A DNA stretch of 64,000 nucleotides from Flintibacter sp. KGMB00164 (GCF_008727735.1 NZ_CP044227.1:2429001-2493000), one strand, 5' to 3'; positions 11,518 through 19,489 are shown, counted from the stretch's first letter. A program made the numbers and translations. Notes: generated from the sequence alone by a model not told the origin.

Positions 11518-11546
11518 TTGACATCCGCTTCTCTCCCCGATACAAT
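11518..11546 (+). promoter_or_regulatory. Forward promoter for the basic small protein
   Basis: TTGACA (11518-11523), a 17-bp spacer and TACAAT (11541-11546). Transcription would start near 11553, leaving a roughly 115-nt leader rich in GC inverted repeats before the gene at 11669. It lies back-to-back with the dinB promoter. Confidence 0.65.
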
Positions 11547-11668
11547 GGGGCTGGAGATAAAAACACAGGGCGGTTGGTAGTCCGTCCGCGGGCCGCGCTC
11601 CCGTCAGTAGCCTTCCCTCCCGGGTCGTCCCTTCTCCATATTCACATTTTTATGGGAGGAAACTGAAT
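11547..11668 (+). promoter_or_regulatory. Structured leader, possible yjdF-type riboswitch
   Basis: The 120-nt leader between the promoter and the gene at 11669 contains a GC-rich segment with CCGTCCGCGGGCCGCG and CCTTCCCTCCCGGG blocks that can pair in several ways. Because the gene product resembles YjdF, whose genes often carry an azaaromatic-binding RNA, this leader is a candidate. No consensus match was verified. Confidence 0.3.
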
Positions 11669-12088
11669 ATGGAACGGAACATCAGCCAGTTCACTGTGTT
11701 GTTCCAGCCCCCCTTCTGGGTGGGCATTGCCGAACGCTGGAGTCAGGACGGCTACCAGGCCACCCGGGTGGTTTTTGGGGCGGAGCCCACCGACGCCCAG
11801 TTGTACCAGTGGCTCCAGAGAGAGTGGCCCCGGCTGCCCTTTGGCCCTGTTTTACCAGAGACAGCCCCCCGGCCGGCCTTGGCTAATCCAAAGCGGATGC
11901 AGCGTGAAGCCGCCAAAGCCACCCAGCCAAAGGGACTGGGTACCAAAGCCCAGGAGGCCCTCGCCCGTCAGCGGGAGGCCGTTGGTTTGGAGCGACAGGC
12001 CCGCCGGGCCGCCCAAAAACGGCAGACACAGGAGGAACGCTTCCGGCTCCGTCAGGAAAAAAAGCGCGAAAAGCGGCGCGGGCATTAA
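11669..12088 (+). CDS. Hypothetical basic protein, YjdF-like N-terminus
   Basis: This 139-residue protein starts after GGGAGGAAACTGAAT. Residues 5-55 (QFTVLFQPPFWVGIAE, then VFGAEPTDAQLYQWL) resemble the start of the YjdF/DUF2992 family, in which a short beta domain is followed by a highly charged Lys/Arg/Glu/Gln helix; residues 70-139 here are such a helix. In other Firmicutes yjdF genes sit under an azaaromatic-sensing riboswitch, and the GC-rich leader here (11550-11665) could hold one, but I cannot confirm the fold. Possible role in response to aromatic compounds. Its stop codon lies inside the terminator stem. Confidence 0.6.
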   Translation: MERNISQFTVLFQPPFWVGIAERWSQDGYQATRVVFGAEPTDAQLYQWLQREWPRLPFGPVLPETAPRPALANPKRMQREAAKATQPKGLGTKAQEALARQREAVGLERQARRAAQKRQTQEERFRLRQEKKREKRRGH

Positions 12089-12108
12089 GCCCGCGCCGCT
12101 TTATTCTA
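12073..12108 (+). terminator. Rho-independent terminator overlapping the stop codon
   Basis: An 11-bp GC stem (12073-12083 with 12089-12099) encloses ATTAA, whose TAA is the stop of the preceding gene, followed by TTTATTCTAT. The stop codon therefore sits in the loop. Confidence 0.85.
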
Positions 12109-12113
12109 TCAAA

Positions 12114-12803
12114 TCAGATTACACCGGCCAACACCAGAGCAAACACCACAAAGGTGGCCAGCAGAGCCAGAGAGAACAGCACGAAACCAGCGCTGATCTT
12201 CTTGGCCTGGGTGCTCTGAGAGGGAGGCACCACGCCAGCGCCCCGCAGGGCAGCCACCACAGGGGGATAAATGAGCAGGGTAGCAGCCATATTCATGCCG
12301 CCCTTGGCCAGGTTAAAGGGCAGGAACAGGGTGGGCAGCATGGCCGCCACATCCGCCCGGGAGAAACCAGTCATGTACAGGGGGGTGATGAGGTAATTCC
12401 ACAGCAGCATCACCGCGGTCAGGGCGACTACACCGCAGGCCAGGCCCAGCACAGCGCCCTTCTTGGTGTGCATCTTTTTGTAAATGAAGGATGCGGTGCA
12501 GCAGAAGGCACAGGTGGCCAGGGCGTTCATGATAAAGCCAATGGGACCGGTGGTGCTGATGGTGATCATCTCGATAAACGCCACCAGAATGGAGATGATG
12601 GCGGCAGCCATAGGACCAAAGGTGAAACCGCCGATGCAGATGATCACATCTTTGAAGTCAAAGTCCAGAAACATGACGCTGGGCATCAGCTTGGAGGCCA
12701 GCATCACAATGTAGGCGATTCCGGTAAGCATGGCCATGCTCACCATCACTTTGGTATTCATTCTGGAGCGGGCGGAGGTGCTGGTCATGGAAGGTGCGGA
12801 CAT
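12114..12803 (-). CDS. ribU: ECF transporter S component, riboflavin-specific (RibU family)
   Basis: This 229-residue membrane protein starts at ATG 12803, 8 nt after AAGGAG. An N-terminal extension before it in frame overlaps the riboswitch expression platform and was rejected. Six hydrophobic helices are visible, with LKLMPSVMFLDFDFKDVIIC in the loop, a pattern of RibU substrate-binding subunits. It captures riboflavin and works with a shared energising module (EcfT, EcfA, EcfA') encoded elsewhere. The FMN riboswitch immediately upstream supports the vitamin assignment. Confidence 0.9.
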   Translation of the reverse strand: MSAPSMTSTSARSRMNTKVMVSMAMLTGIAYIVMLASKLMPSVMFLDFDFKDVIICIGGFTFGPMAAAIISILVAFIEMITISTTGPIGFIMNALATCAFCCTASFIYKKMHTKKGAVLGLACGVVALTAVMLLWNYLITPLYMTGFSRADVAAMLPTLFLPFNLAKGGMNMAATLLIYPPVVAALRGAGVVPPSQSTQAKKISAGFVLFSLALLATFVVFALVLAGVI

Positions 12804-12918
12804 AAAAAAACACTCCTTTTTGTTTGATACATCTGAAAGAGCATGTCTTCCAGGTGTAAAACAATCAAGGAGGTGCGCTTTATGCATGCCGGAACGGCAC
12901 ACACTATTGTTTTGACAC

Positions 12919-13040
12919 ACATCTTCTTCCATCCGGACTATACCGTTGGTCCCGGAGTTTCACCGGGTCAGCGGACCTGCTTGCAGGTCCGGTCGCGGAC
13001 TATACCGCCAGTGGGGAATTTCACCCCGCCCTGAAGACAT
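12919..13040 (-). promoter_or_regulatory. FMN riboswitch (RFN element)
   Basis: Read on the minus strand, the element contains the conserved blocks TCTTCAGGGCGGGGTGAAAT, CCCCACTGGCGGTATAGTCC, then CCCGGTGAAACTCCGGGACC, ACGGTATAGTCCGGATG and the closing GAAGAAGAT, i.e. the P1-P6 core of RFN. A variable GGACCTGCAAGCAGGTCC hairpin is P3-like. When FMN is abundant it should reduce expression of the riboflavin transporter at 12114-12803. The 115 nt between aptamer and start codon hold the expression platform. Confidence 0.95.
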
Positions 13041-13133
13041 ATCATTCAGTTGTCCATGTCTTATTATACACGGCGCAAAGAAAATTGCAACCCCCCGTTT
13101 TTTGGCAAATTAGAACAAATATTCGACTCTCCG

Positions 13134-13162
13134 TTGACTTTCCCTGTCCGCTATATTACAAT
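13134..13162 (+). promoter_or_regulatory. Promoter of the SLOG-queH pair
   Basis: TTGACT (13134-13139), a 17-bp spacer and TACAAT (13157-13162). Just upstream, AGAACAAATATTCG (13112-13125) is a weaker LexA-like half-palindrome (one mismatch in each arm); I do not claim it. Confidence 0.6.
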
Positions 13163-13196
13163 GATTCCAAATCCCTGTCGGAGAGGAGGACCTGCC

Positions 13197-13709
13197 ATGG
13201 ACAAGAGCACCACCTGCTGCTTTACCGGCCACCGCCCGGACAAGCTGCCCTGGGGCACCCACGAGGATGATCCACGCTGCATGGCACTGAAGCAGCGGCT
13301 GGACGCTGCCCTGATGCAGGTCTATGACGGAGGCGTCCGCCATTTTATCTGCGGCATGGCCCGGGGAGCTGATCTCTACTTTGCCGAGGCGGTACTCGCT
13401 CTGCGGGAACGTCGGCCCGGAGTCACCCTGGAGTGCGCCCGCCCCTGCGAGAGTCAAGCCCACAGCTGGCCCCAGAAAGAGCAGGAGCGCTATCAGTCCA
13501 TTCTGGACCGGTGTGACTATGAGACTCTGGTGCAGCACCGCTACGACCGCTTCTGCATGATGCGCCGCAACCGCTACATGGTGGACCACGCCGCCCATAT
13601 TCTCACCGTCTACAACGGCGTGCCCCAGGGGGGCACGGCCCAAACTTTGTTATATGCCATTCGGAAGGGCCTGCTGGTCCATCCGGTACCACTGGAGGAA
13701 GAAACATGA
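13197..13709 (+). CDS. SLOG-family (DUF1273/YpsA-like) protein
   Basis: This 170-residue protein starts at ATG 13197 after GGAGGA. CCFTGHRPDKLPWG near the start and FICGMARGADLYFAE in the middle are hallmarks of the DUF1273/YpsA branch of the SLOG Rossmann-like superfamily, which may bind a nucleotide-derived ligand (for example ADP-ribose). The C-terminal VYNGVPQGGTAQTLLYA completes the ligand-binding fold. B. subtilis YpsA has been linked to division and stress; the biochemical activity is unknown. It overlaps queH by 4 bp (ATGA). Confidence 0.8.
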   Translation: MDKSTTCCFTGHRPDKLPWGTHEDDPRCMALKQRLDAALMQVYDGGVRHFICGMARGADLYFAEAVLALRERRPGVTLECARPCESQAHSWPQKEQERYQSILDRCDYETLVQHRYDRFCMMRRNRYMVDHAAHILTVYNGVPQGGTAQTLLYAIRKGLLVHPVPLEEET

Positions 13710-14287
13710 ACACGCTCATGCACATCTGCTGCGCCCCCTGCGCCAACCGCCCCATCGCCCAGCTGCGGGAGGAGGGACACTCTGTCACCGGCTTCTGGTT
13801 TAACCCCAACATCCACCCCTATACCGAGTACCAGGCCCGGAAGGCCACTCTGGAGGGCTACGCCAAGGAAATCGGCATGAAACTGATCATCGGCGGCCGG
13901 TATGACCTGCGCTCCTTTATTACCAACGTAGCCGACAACATCGACGGCCGCTGTGCCTACTGCTACCGGGTGCGCATGGAGGAGACCGCCAAATACGCCG
14001 CCGAGCACGGGTTTGACTCCTTCACCACTTCCCTGCTCATCTCCCCCTACCAGAAACACGATGCCATCGCCGCCATTGCCCGGGAGATGGGACAGCAATA
14101 TGGAGTAGAATTCCTCTACCGGGACTTCCGCCCCCTGTTCCGGGAGGGCCAGGAGTTCGCCCGGGAGCACAGCTTCTACATGCAGAAGTACTGCGGTTGC
14201 ATCTTCAGCGAGGAGGAGCGCTATATGGCCGCCAAGTGGAAGAAGGAGGCCAAGCGCCGGGAGCAGGAAAACGCCGGCCTGGCTTGA
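13706..14287 (+). CDS. queH: Epoxyqueuosine reductase QueH
   Basis: This 193-residue protein has the QueH (DUF208) pattern: ICCAPCANR at the N-terminus, FNPNIHPYTEY, DGRCAYCYRVRM in the middle and YCGCIFS at the C-terminus. These Cys residues bind an Fe-S cluster and a mononuclear iron. It reduces epoxyqueuosine to queuosine in tRNA wobble position 34, replacing the cobalamin-dependent QueG. It is translationally coupled to the SLOG gene through ATGA. No other queuosine genes are in the window. Confidence 0.93.
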   Translation: MNTLMHICCAPCANRPIAQLREEGHSVTGFWFNPNIHPYTEYQARKATLEGYAKEIGMKLIIGGRYDLRSFITNVADNIDGRCAYCYRVRMEETAKYAAEHGFDSFTTSLLISPYQKHDAIAAIAREMGQQYGVEFLYRDFRPLFREGQEFAREHSFYMQKYCGCIFSEEERYMAAKWKKEAKRREQENAGLA

Positions 14288-14315
14288 TGCTGCTTTTTCT
14301 TTTAAATATTTTAAA

Positions 14316-14356
14316 TATAAAAAAGCCAGTCCCGATTGGGACTGGCTCTTTCGTTT
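14316..14356. terminator. Bidirectional terminator between queH and gltS
   Basis: A 10-bp stem (14324-14333 with 14338-14347) has CTTTCGTTT on the forward side and a T-run (TTTTTTATATTT) on the reverse side, so it can end both convergent transcripts. Confidence 0.85.
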
Positions 14357-14376
14357 GGCTGGGAAACTTTCTGAAC

Positions 14377-15615
14377 TTAGCCGAAGATGGGCAGGATGTT
14401 CAGGAAGCCGGTGATGATCAGGCCGTTGAAGAAGTCGATGAACAGGGAGCCGACCAGAGGCACTACGAAGTAGGCCTGAGGAGCGGGACCATAGCGCTTG
14501 GTAACAGCCTGCATGTTGGCCATGGCGTTGGGGGTAGCGCCCATGCCGAAGCCACAGAAGGCAGCGGTCATGACAGCGGCCTCGTAGTCGCGGCCCATGA
14601 TGTTGTACACCACGAAGCGGGCGTAGAAGTACATCAGGATGGTCTGAGCAGCCAGCATGGCGATCATGGCAACGGCAACGCTGGCCAGCTGCCACAGAGC
14701 CACGGACATCAGAGCGATGGCCAGGAAGATGGACAGAGAAACATTGCCCCACAGGTCCAGAGCGCGGGAAGGCATCACGATGTGCTTGGCATCGCAGAAG
14801 TTACGGATAACAGCAGCGATGAGCATGGCGCCGATGTAAGTGGGGAAGGTGAAGCTGAAGTGGAAGTTGCCGATGTTGATCTGGATGCCGTTCAGGGCGG
14901 CGGTGAGCAGGGTGCCCAGGCCGGCGGCAACGATCAGCAGGATGGCGGCGTTGGTGAAGGAGTCCACGTCCACGCGCTCAGCCTTCTCACGGTCGGCCTC
15001 GCTCATGTCGTTCAGCTCCACACCGGTCTCGCTCTCGGTGGACTTCAGGTTGTACTTGTTGATGATGCCGCGGGCAGTGGGGCCACCCATCAGGGAGCCG
15101 GCCACCAGACCATAGGTAGCGGCAGCAATGGCGATGACGTTGGCGCTCTCAATGCCCATGCCCTCCATCAGAGGACCATAGGAGCCGGCAGTGCCGTGGC
15201 CGCCAACCATGGGGATGGAGCCGGTACACAGGCCCAGGCGCAGATCCCAACCGAAGACGCCGGCCAGGACGGAGCTAAGCACGTTCTGCAGGCACACCAT
15301 CACGATGGCCACCAGCAGGAAGGTGATAACCTTCTTGCCGCCCTTCTTCAGCAGGCGGAAGCAAGCGGTGTAACCGACGCTGGTGAAGAACAGGGTCATG
15401 AAGAAGTCCTTGACGTTAGAGTCAAAGGTGAACTCCACGATACCGCCCATGTACAGGCACAGGTGGACGATAGCGAAGATCAGGCCGCCCACCACGGGGG
15501 CAGGGATACAACACTTTCTCAGGAATTCAACGCGGTTGGTCAGGAATCGTCCCAGGACAAACAGCATCATGGCGATGGCTGCAGTCTGGTACATATTCAG
15601 AGCAATCTGGGGCAT
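14377..15615 (-). CDS. gltS: Sodium/glutamate symporter
   Basis: This 412-residue membrane protein has two inverted halves of about five helices each and a cytoplasmic loop near the middle (TESETGVELNDMSEADREKA). The conserved Gly-rich reentrant segments GSIPMVGGHGTAGSYGP and AFCGFGMGATPNAMANMQ, matching the GltS family, are both present. It imports glutamate with Na+. Downstream of a two-component system of GlnK/GlnL type on the same strand, separated by a 277-bp control region holding direct repeats. Confidence 0.93.
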   Translation of the reverse strand: MPQIALNMYQTAAIAMMLFVLGRFLTNRVEFLRKCCIPAPVVGGLIFAIVHLCLYMGGIVEFTFDSNVKDFFMTLFFTSVGYTACFRLLKKGGKKVITFLLVAIVMVCLQNVLSSVLAGVFGWDLRLGLCTGSIPMVGGHGTAGSYGPLMEGMGIESANVIAIAAATYGLVAGSLMGGPTARGIINKYNLKSTESETGVELNDMSEADREKAERVDVDSFTNAAILLIVAAGLGTLLTAALNGIQINIGNFHFSFTFPTYIGAMLIAAVIRNFCDAKHIVMPSRALDLWGNVSLSIFLAIALMSVALWQLASVAVAMIAMLAAQTILMYFYARFVVYNIMGRDYEAAVMTAAFCGFGMGATPNAMANMQAVTKRYGPAPQAYFVVPLVGSLFIDFFNGLIITGFLNILPIFG

Positions 15616-15857
15616 GTTTTCCTCTCTCCTTTTCTATGTACTAATTGGTTTCCCAGTTCCTACATGAGGGGATTTTACACAGCTTCCTTCAAATTGCTTC
15701 AAAATCCTACGGCGTAAAAATTTTTTCCCCAAATTTCACAATTTTTCGTTTTTCATTTTGGGGCATCTGACCACTTATTTACGATATTTTCCTGTTTCTT
15801 CCTCCTGATTTGTATTATCCTACCCTTTGACTTCCAAGATGGAAGATTATCGCAGAA

Positions 15858-15888
15858 ATAGGTCAAGATATGCAAACTTATAGGTCAA
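15858..15888 (-). promoter_or_regulatory. Direct repeats upstream of gltS, candidate response-regulator site
   Basis: TTGACCTAT (minus strand) occurs at 15858-15866 and 15880-15888, 22 bp apart (two helical turns); a degenerate third TTGACC lies at about 15890-15895. They sit 240-275 bp upstream of gltS at the end of the response-regulator gene. Further down, CTTCCATCTTGGAAG (near 15829-15843) is an inverted repeat. The rest of the gap is AT-rich without an ORF. Confidence 0.5.
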
Positions 15889-15892
15889 TGGG

Positions 15893-16729
15893 TCAATCTT
15901 CCTCCGCCAGCACCAGCATACCATCCAAAAAGCATTTCAGGTTAGCCTTGCCCTTGCTGCCCTTGCCCTGGATAAAGGCCATCTCCGCGCGCACCTCCTG
16001 GAATGGGAACAGCCGGGAGGCATACTGGGTAAAGACCTCGTTTCCATAGTCGTCCAGTCCCAGGCTGGCCAGATGGTTGAGCCCACGCTCCACCGCCCGG
16101 CGTGCCCGCTGCTCCATAGACTTGGGACTGTCGCTGAGCTGGGCACACAGGGCGCCCACCCCCACCTGGCACACCTGCTGGTGCCGGTCCAGCAGGTACA
16201 TGCACATATCCATAATATCCTTTGCCCCCTTCTCTCCAGCCATGCCCAGCTGGCTCAGGGCATATTGAATCCGCTTGCGCTGCACATCAGAGCGAGACTG
16301 CCGCTCCACCACGGGAGTCTGCTTGATGGTAAACACACTTTGAATGGTGTTCAGATCTCGCTCATTTTCCATCTGCTGGCGGATATTCCGAATCACCTGA
16401 CGCACTTCAATGAGGTTGATAGGCTTGTTGATAAAGAAATCCACTCCGGCCAGGTAGGCCTTGGCTACCATCTCTTTGCTGCTGACCTGGGAGATCATGA
16501 TAAATTTTGCCAGACAGCCCCGCTCCTTCAGCTCGCGGACCACCTGTATCCCGTCCTTGCCGGGCATCAGCAGGTCCACCAACACCAGGTCCGGTGCCAG
16601 CGCCAGGATCTTATCCAGGTCCAGTCCGCTTCCGCTGTCTCCGCACACGGTCCCCAGGTCGTTGCTCTCTACAATATCCTCTAAAATGCTGATGACTGAG
16701 ATATCGTCTTCTACAATATAGATTCTCAT
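15893..16729 (-). CDS. Response regulator, GlnL/YcbB type
   Basis: This 278-residue regulator has an N-terminal receiver domain: Asp8-Asp9 acidic pocket (IVEDDIS), phosphoacceptor Asp56 in LVLVDLLMPG, Lys106 in FFINKP. After a linker, residues 145-278 form a helical DNA-binding domain resembling the YcbB domain of B. subtilis GlnL rather than a standard winged helix. GlnL controls glutamine uptake genes; here the gene adjoins a glutamate symporter, so a similar amino-acid response is likely. Overlaps the kinase gene by 4 bp. Confidence 0.8.
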   Translation of the reverse strand: MRIYIVEDDISVISILEDIVESNDLGTVCGDSGSGLDLDKILALAPDLVLVDLLMPGKDGIQVVRELKERGCLAKFIMISQVSSKEMVAKAYLAGVDFFINKPINLIEVRQVIRNIRQQMENERDLNTIQSVFTIKQTPVVERQSRSDVQRKRIQYALSQLGMAGEKGAKDIMDMCMYLLDRHQQVCQVGVGALCAQLSDSPKSMEQRARRAVERGLNHLASLGLDDYGNEVFTQYASRLFPFQEVRAEMAFIQGKGSKGKANLKCFLDGMLVLAEED

Positions 16730-18030
16730 GCTTCTCCTCCCCTCAGTGCATCCATGGGAATGGTCACCTGAAAACAGGCTCCCTCCCCCTCACTGCTGGT
16801 CACCTCAATGGTTCCATCCAGCTCCTCTACCAAAAACCGTACCGCCGGCAGGCCTACGCCCCGGTTGATGTTTCCGGTCTGGGGATCAAATTTGGTGGAA
16901 TAGCCCACCTGGAACAGATTCTGCATGGCCCGCTTGGAGATACCAGGCCCGGTATCCCGCACGGTCAGCACCATCTGCTCCCGGACCACCCGTTCCTCCA
17001 CCAGGATCATCCCCGAACCCCGTCCGCTTTGAATGGCTTCCGCGGCGTTCATCACCAGATTTTTCAGTACCGACATAAGCCGGTAGTGCTCCGCAGTGGC
17101 AAAATCCGTCTCACACCGACATTCCAGCAGCACATCATTCTGACGTTCTCCCAGAATATGCCGCATGGTATCCCGCAAAATATGCAGCAGATCGGACATG
17201 CGCATAGTCTCATCGTTGTAGGCGTCGGCTACCTCGCCCTCAATGCCCCGGATAATACTGAGATTGTCCTTTTTTACCTCGTGCACGTCCCGGGCGATAG
17301 ACAGGGCAAGCTGACGCAGAGGCTCAGGATAGTCCTCCGCTCCCAGCTGCTCGTAGAGCTGATAGGCCCGGGTCATGATCCCTTCAATGTTTTCTGCGTC
17401 TTTTTTTAGAAAATACAGTTCATTTTTCAAATTGGCGGTAAGCAGGAACAAACGCTGATAGCGCCGCTCGTGTTCCTCCTCCATCAGCAGGCGCTGATAG
17501 CGCCGCATCCCCCACAGAATACCCGCAGCCAGCAGAGAGCGTGCCAGTCCCAGCAGCACCAGGGTCACAATGGCCGGCGCATCCGGCAACGCCATCCGGG
17601 ACAAGGTCAGGTCCTCCATATTGGAGAGCATATCGCAGATCCAGAAGCTGCGCCACAGCGTGGTAAGGGATGCCTCATACCGGTTTGGCACCTGGAGACA
17701 CAGCAGGCAGTCGTAGCAGAGATAGAACAAGGCTCCCGGGTACTCCTGGCAGGCCACGAACATCAAATCTTCGCCCCCGGCCACTCCAATGATACACCGC
17801 ACCACCAGAACCGTCAGCGCAGTCAGCACTCCGGTATCGGGCTTGCGGCTGTCCTGCATCAGGGTAAGCAGAAGCACAGGATAGAGTACCACAGCCGCTG
17901 AGATACGGAAATTTTCCGCCCAGATGTTGAAGAACAGCTCCGCGCTTAAAGCCGTGCCCAGAGCCGCCAGCAGCTTGCGTTCCCATCGGCTGGCCCGCCA
18001 TCGAATGAGTTGTCTCTTTTTTCCCTCCAA
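16726..18030 (-). CDS. GHKL sensor histidine kinase (GlnK/YcbA-like)
   Basis: This 434-residue kinase starts at TTG 18030, 7 nt after AAGGAGG; the longer in-frame ATG upstream lacks a ribosome site. Five or six hydrophobic helices (about 20-190) form a membrane sensor, then a coiled-coil with HEVKKDNLSIIRG as a noncanonical phosphoacceptor region (His near the V-K-K-D-N motif, as in Spo0B-type kinases). The ATP-binding domain has VMNAAEAI (N box), DTGPGIS (G1) and GVGLPAV (G2). It should phosphorylate the overlapping response regulator, sensing glutamine/glutamate or energy status by analogy with GlnK. Confidence 0.8.
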   Translation of the reverse strand: MEGKKRQLIRWRASRWERKLLAALGTALSAELFFNIWAENFRISAAVVLYPVLLLTLMQDSRKPDTGVLTALTVLVVRCIIGVAGGEDLMFVACQEYPGALFYLCYDCLLCLQVPNRYEASLTTLWRSFWICDMLSNMEDLTLSRMALPDAPAIVTLVLLGLARSLLAAGILWGMRRYQRLLMEEEHERRYQRLFLLTANLKNELYFLKKDAENIEGIMTRAYQLYEQLGAEDYPEPLRQLALSIARDVHEVKKDNLSIIRGIEGEVADAYNDETMRMSDLLHILRDTMRHILGERQNDVLLECRCETDFATAEHYRLMSVLKNLVMNAAEAIQSGRGSGMILVEERVVREQMVLTVRDTGPGISKRAMQNLFQVGYSTKFDPQTGNINRGVGLPAVRFLVEELDGTIEVTSSEGEGACFQVTIPMDALRGGEA

Positions 18031-18135
18031 ACCTATGTCCTCCTTCGTATACCGCCCAGGGGGGCAACCGGTCTTATTATACCACGTCTTTGTTCTTTTG
18101 CCTAGAAACACACTGCTCCACCAGCTTGTTTATGG

Positions 18136-18171
18136 TATAAAAAAACGTCTGCGCGAAATGCGCAGACGTTT
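18136..18171 (-). terminator. Terminator of the infC-rpmI-rplT operon
   Basis: A 12-bp stem (18143-18154 with 18160-18171) encloses ATTTC on the minus strand, followed by TTTTTTTATACC, just past the rplT stop. Confidence 0.9.
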
Positions 18172-18184
18172 GAAAGGATAAAAC

Positions 18185-18541
18185 TTAGGCCAGGGCCTTC
18201 TTGGCAGTCTCAGTGAGCTGAGCGAAAGCGGCCTTATCGTTCACAGCCAGCTCGGAGAGCATCTTGCGGTTGATCACGATGCCAGCCTTCTTCAGGCCGT
18301 TCATGAAGGTGGAATAGTTCATGCCGTTCATCTTGCAGGCGGCATTGATGCGGGTGATCCACAGCTGACGGAAGTCACGCTTCTTCAGCTTACGGCCGGT
18401 GTAGGCGTAAGAGCCGGACTTCATCACAGCCTGGTTGGCCATCTTGAAGTGCTTGGACTTAGCACCCCAGTAGCCCTTGGCCATCTTCAGGATCTTATTT
18501 CTTCTCTTGCGCGTCATCATCGCGCCCTTAACTCTTGCCAT
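18185..18541 (-). CDS. rplT: 50S ribosomal protein L20
   Basis: 118 residues, normal length. Starts [20 protein letters not shown] and contains the canonical [10 protein letters not shown] and [12 protein letters not shown] segments. L20 binds 23S rRNA early in 50S assembly and also acts as the autoregulator of this operon in Firmicutes by binding the infC leader. Last gene of infC-rpmI-rplT. Confidence 0.98.
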   Translation of the reverse strand: MARVKGAMMTRKRRNKILKMAKGYWGAKSKHFKMANQAVMKSGSYAYTGRKLKKRDFRQLWITRINAACKMNGMNYSTFMNGLKKAGIVINRKMLSELAVNDKAAFAQLTETAKKALA

Positions 18542-18561
18542 TGTTCGTTCCCTCCCTCTTC

Positions 18562-18771
18562 TTACTTGTACAGGATCATGCGCTTGATGGCGGCCTCATT
18601 GGTCTTGTCGGCATAAGTGGTGCCGCGCAGAGCCCGCTTGAGCTTGGTGGTCTTGCCGTGACCGTTGAGCAGGTGACGCTTCTTGGTCATGGCGCGCTTG
18701 ACCTTGCCGGACTTCGTGAGGGAAAAGCGCTTCTTAGCGCCGCTATGAGTCTTGATCTTGATCTTCGGCAT
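18562..18771 (-). CDS. rpmI: 50S ribosomal protein L35
   Basis: 69 residues; starts [16 protein letters not shown], the family signature, with the basic [15 protein letters not shown] core. A few residues longer than most L35 at the C-terminus. Lies between infC and rplT in the conserved order. Confidence 0.97.
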   Translation of the reverse strand: MPKIKIKTHSGAKKRFSLTKSGKVKRAMTKKRHLLNGHGKTTKLKRALRGTTYADKTNEAAIKRMILYK

Positions 18772-18792
18772 AACAGAAAACTCCTTTGCTTC

Positions 18793-19323
18793 TTACTTTT
18801 TGGCGTCCTTGGCAGGCTTGGGGGACAGGAAGATGGACATGTGGCGTCCCTCCAGCTTCGGACTTTTATCCATCACGGCGGTCTCGCCGCAGGACTCGGC
18901 AAACTTCAGCAGCAGATCCTGACCGATGTTGGTGTGGGCCATCTCACGGCCGCGGAACCGCACGGTCACCTTGCAGCGGTTGCCCTCAGACAGGAACTTC
19001 TGGGCGTTGCGCAGCTTAACATTGAAGTCGTTGACGTCAATGCTGGGGGACATGCGGATCTCTTTGATCTCCACTACCCGCTGGTTTTTACGGGCTTCCT
19101 TTTCGCGCTTGGTCTGCTCGAACCGGTACTTGCCGTAGTCCATCAGCTTGCATACCGGGGGCACAGCGTTGGGAGAGATCTTGACCAGGTCCAGGTTCTG
19201 CTCCTCAGCCATGCGCAGCGCCTCCTGAGAGGACATGATGCCAAGCTGCTCACCGGTCTCAGAGATCAGGCGGACCTCCTTGTCCCGGATTTCTTCGTTG
19301 GTTTGATGACCTGTGTTAGCGAT
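18793..19323 (-). CDS. infC: Translation initiation factor IF-3, ATC start codon
   Basis: 176 residues if translation begins at ATC 19323, which follows GGAGGTG by 7 nt. Starting at the first ATG (19236) would remove 29 residues including NEEIRDKEVRLI, which is invariant in the IF-3 N-domain, and would have no ribosome site. The N-domain, the basic linker (FEQTKREKEARKNQ) and the C-domain with EIRMSPSIDVNDF and VTVRFRGREMAH are all intact. IF-3 rejects non-AUG starts, so a rare start codon lets it repress itself; most bacteria use AUU. Confidence 0.95.
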   Translation of the reverse strand: MANTGHQTNEEIRDKEVRLISETGEQLGIMSSQEALRMAEEQNLDLVKISPNAVPPVCKLMDYGKYRFEQTKREKEARKNQRVVEIKEIRMSPSIDVNDFNVKLRNAQKFLSEGNRCKVTVRFRGREMAHTNIGQDLLLKFAESCGETAVMDKSPKLEGRHMSIFLSPKPAKDAKK

Positions 19324-19334
19324 GGGAAAGCACC

Positions 19335-19489
19335 TCCAAACAAAAAAATAAACGCGGCTGCCGGAATGGCGCCCGCGTCACAAAAATCCCCGCCAAGTCT
19401 CCCTGGCGAAGAAGTGAAACCTTGTTAACCCTTTGGCTCTGGCCTGGGGTGAGGTACGGGGCACCGTTCCTGCTTTCTTTTGCTCATAT
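19335..19489 (-). promoter_or_regulatory. L20-type leader with transcription attenuator
   Basis: The roughly 150-nt leader of infC holds a 3' hairpin with ACGCGG/CCGCGT arms (19352-19378) followed on the minus strand by TTTATTTTTTTG, an intrinsic terminator 20 nt before the ribosome site. Upstream are a CGCCA/TGGCG hairpin (near 19392-19410) and GC-rich segments that could form the L20-binding structure. This matches the Firmicute L20 leader, in which excess L20 promotes termination. The detailed fold was not computed. Confidence 0.75.

Noticed and set aside
12804-12932. N-terminal extension of the riboflavin transporter
   Set aside because: It would run into the FMN riboswitch platform; the ATG at 12803 has the proper ribosome site.
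13112-13125. Second LexA-like box before the SLOG gene
   Set aside because: AGAACAAATATTCG has mismatches in both arms and lies upstream of the -35; too weak to claim.
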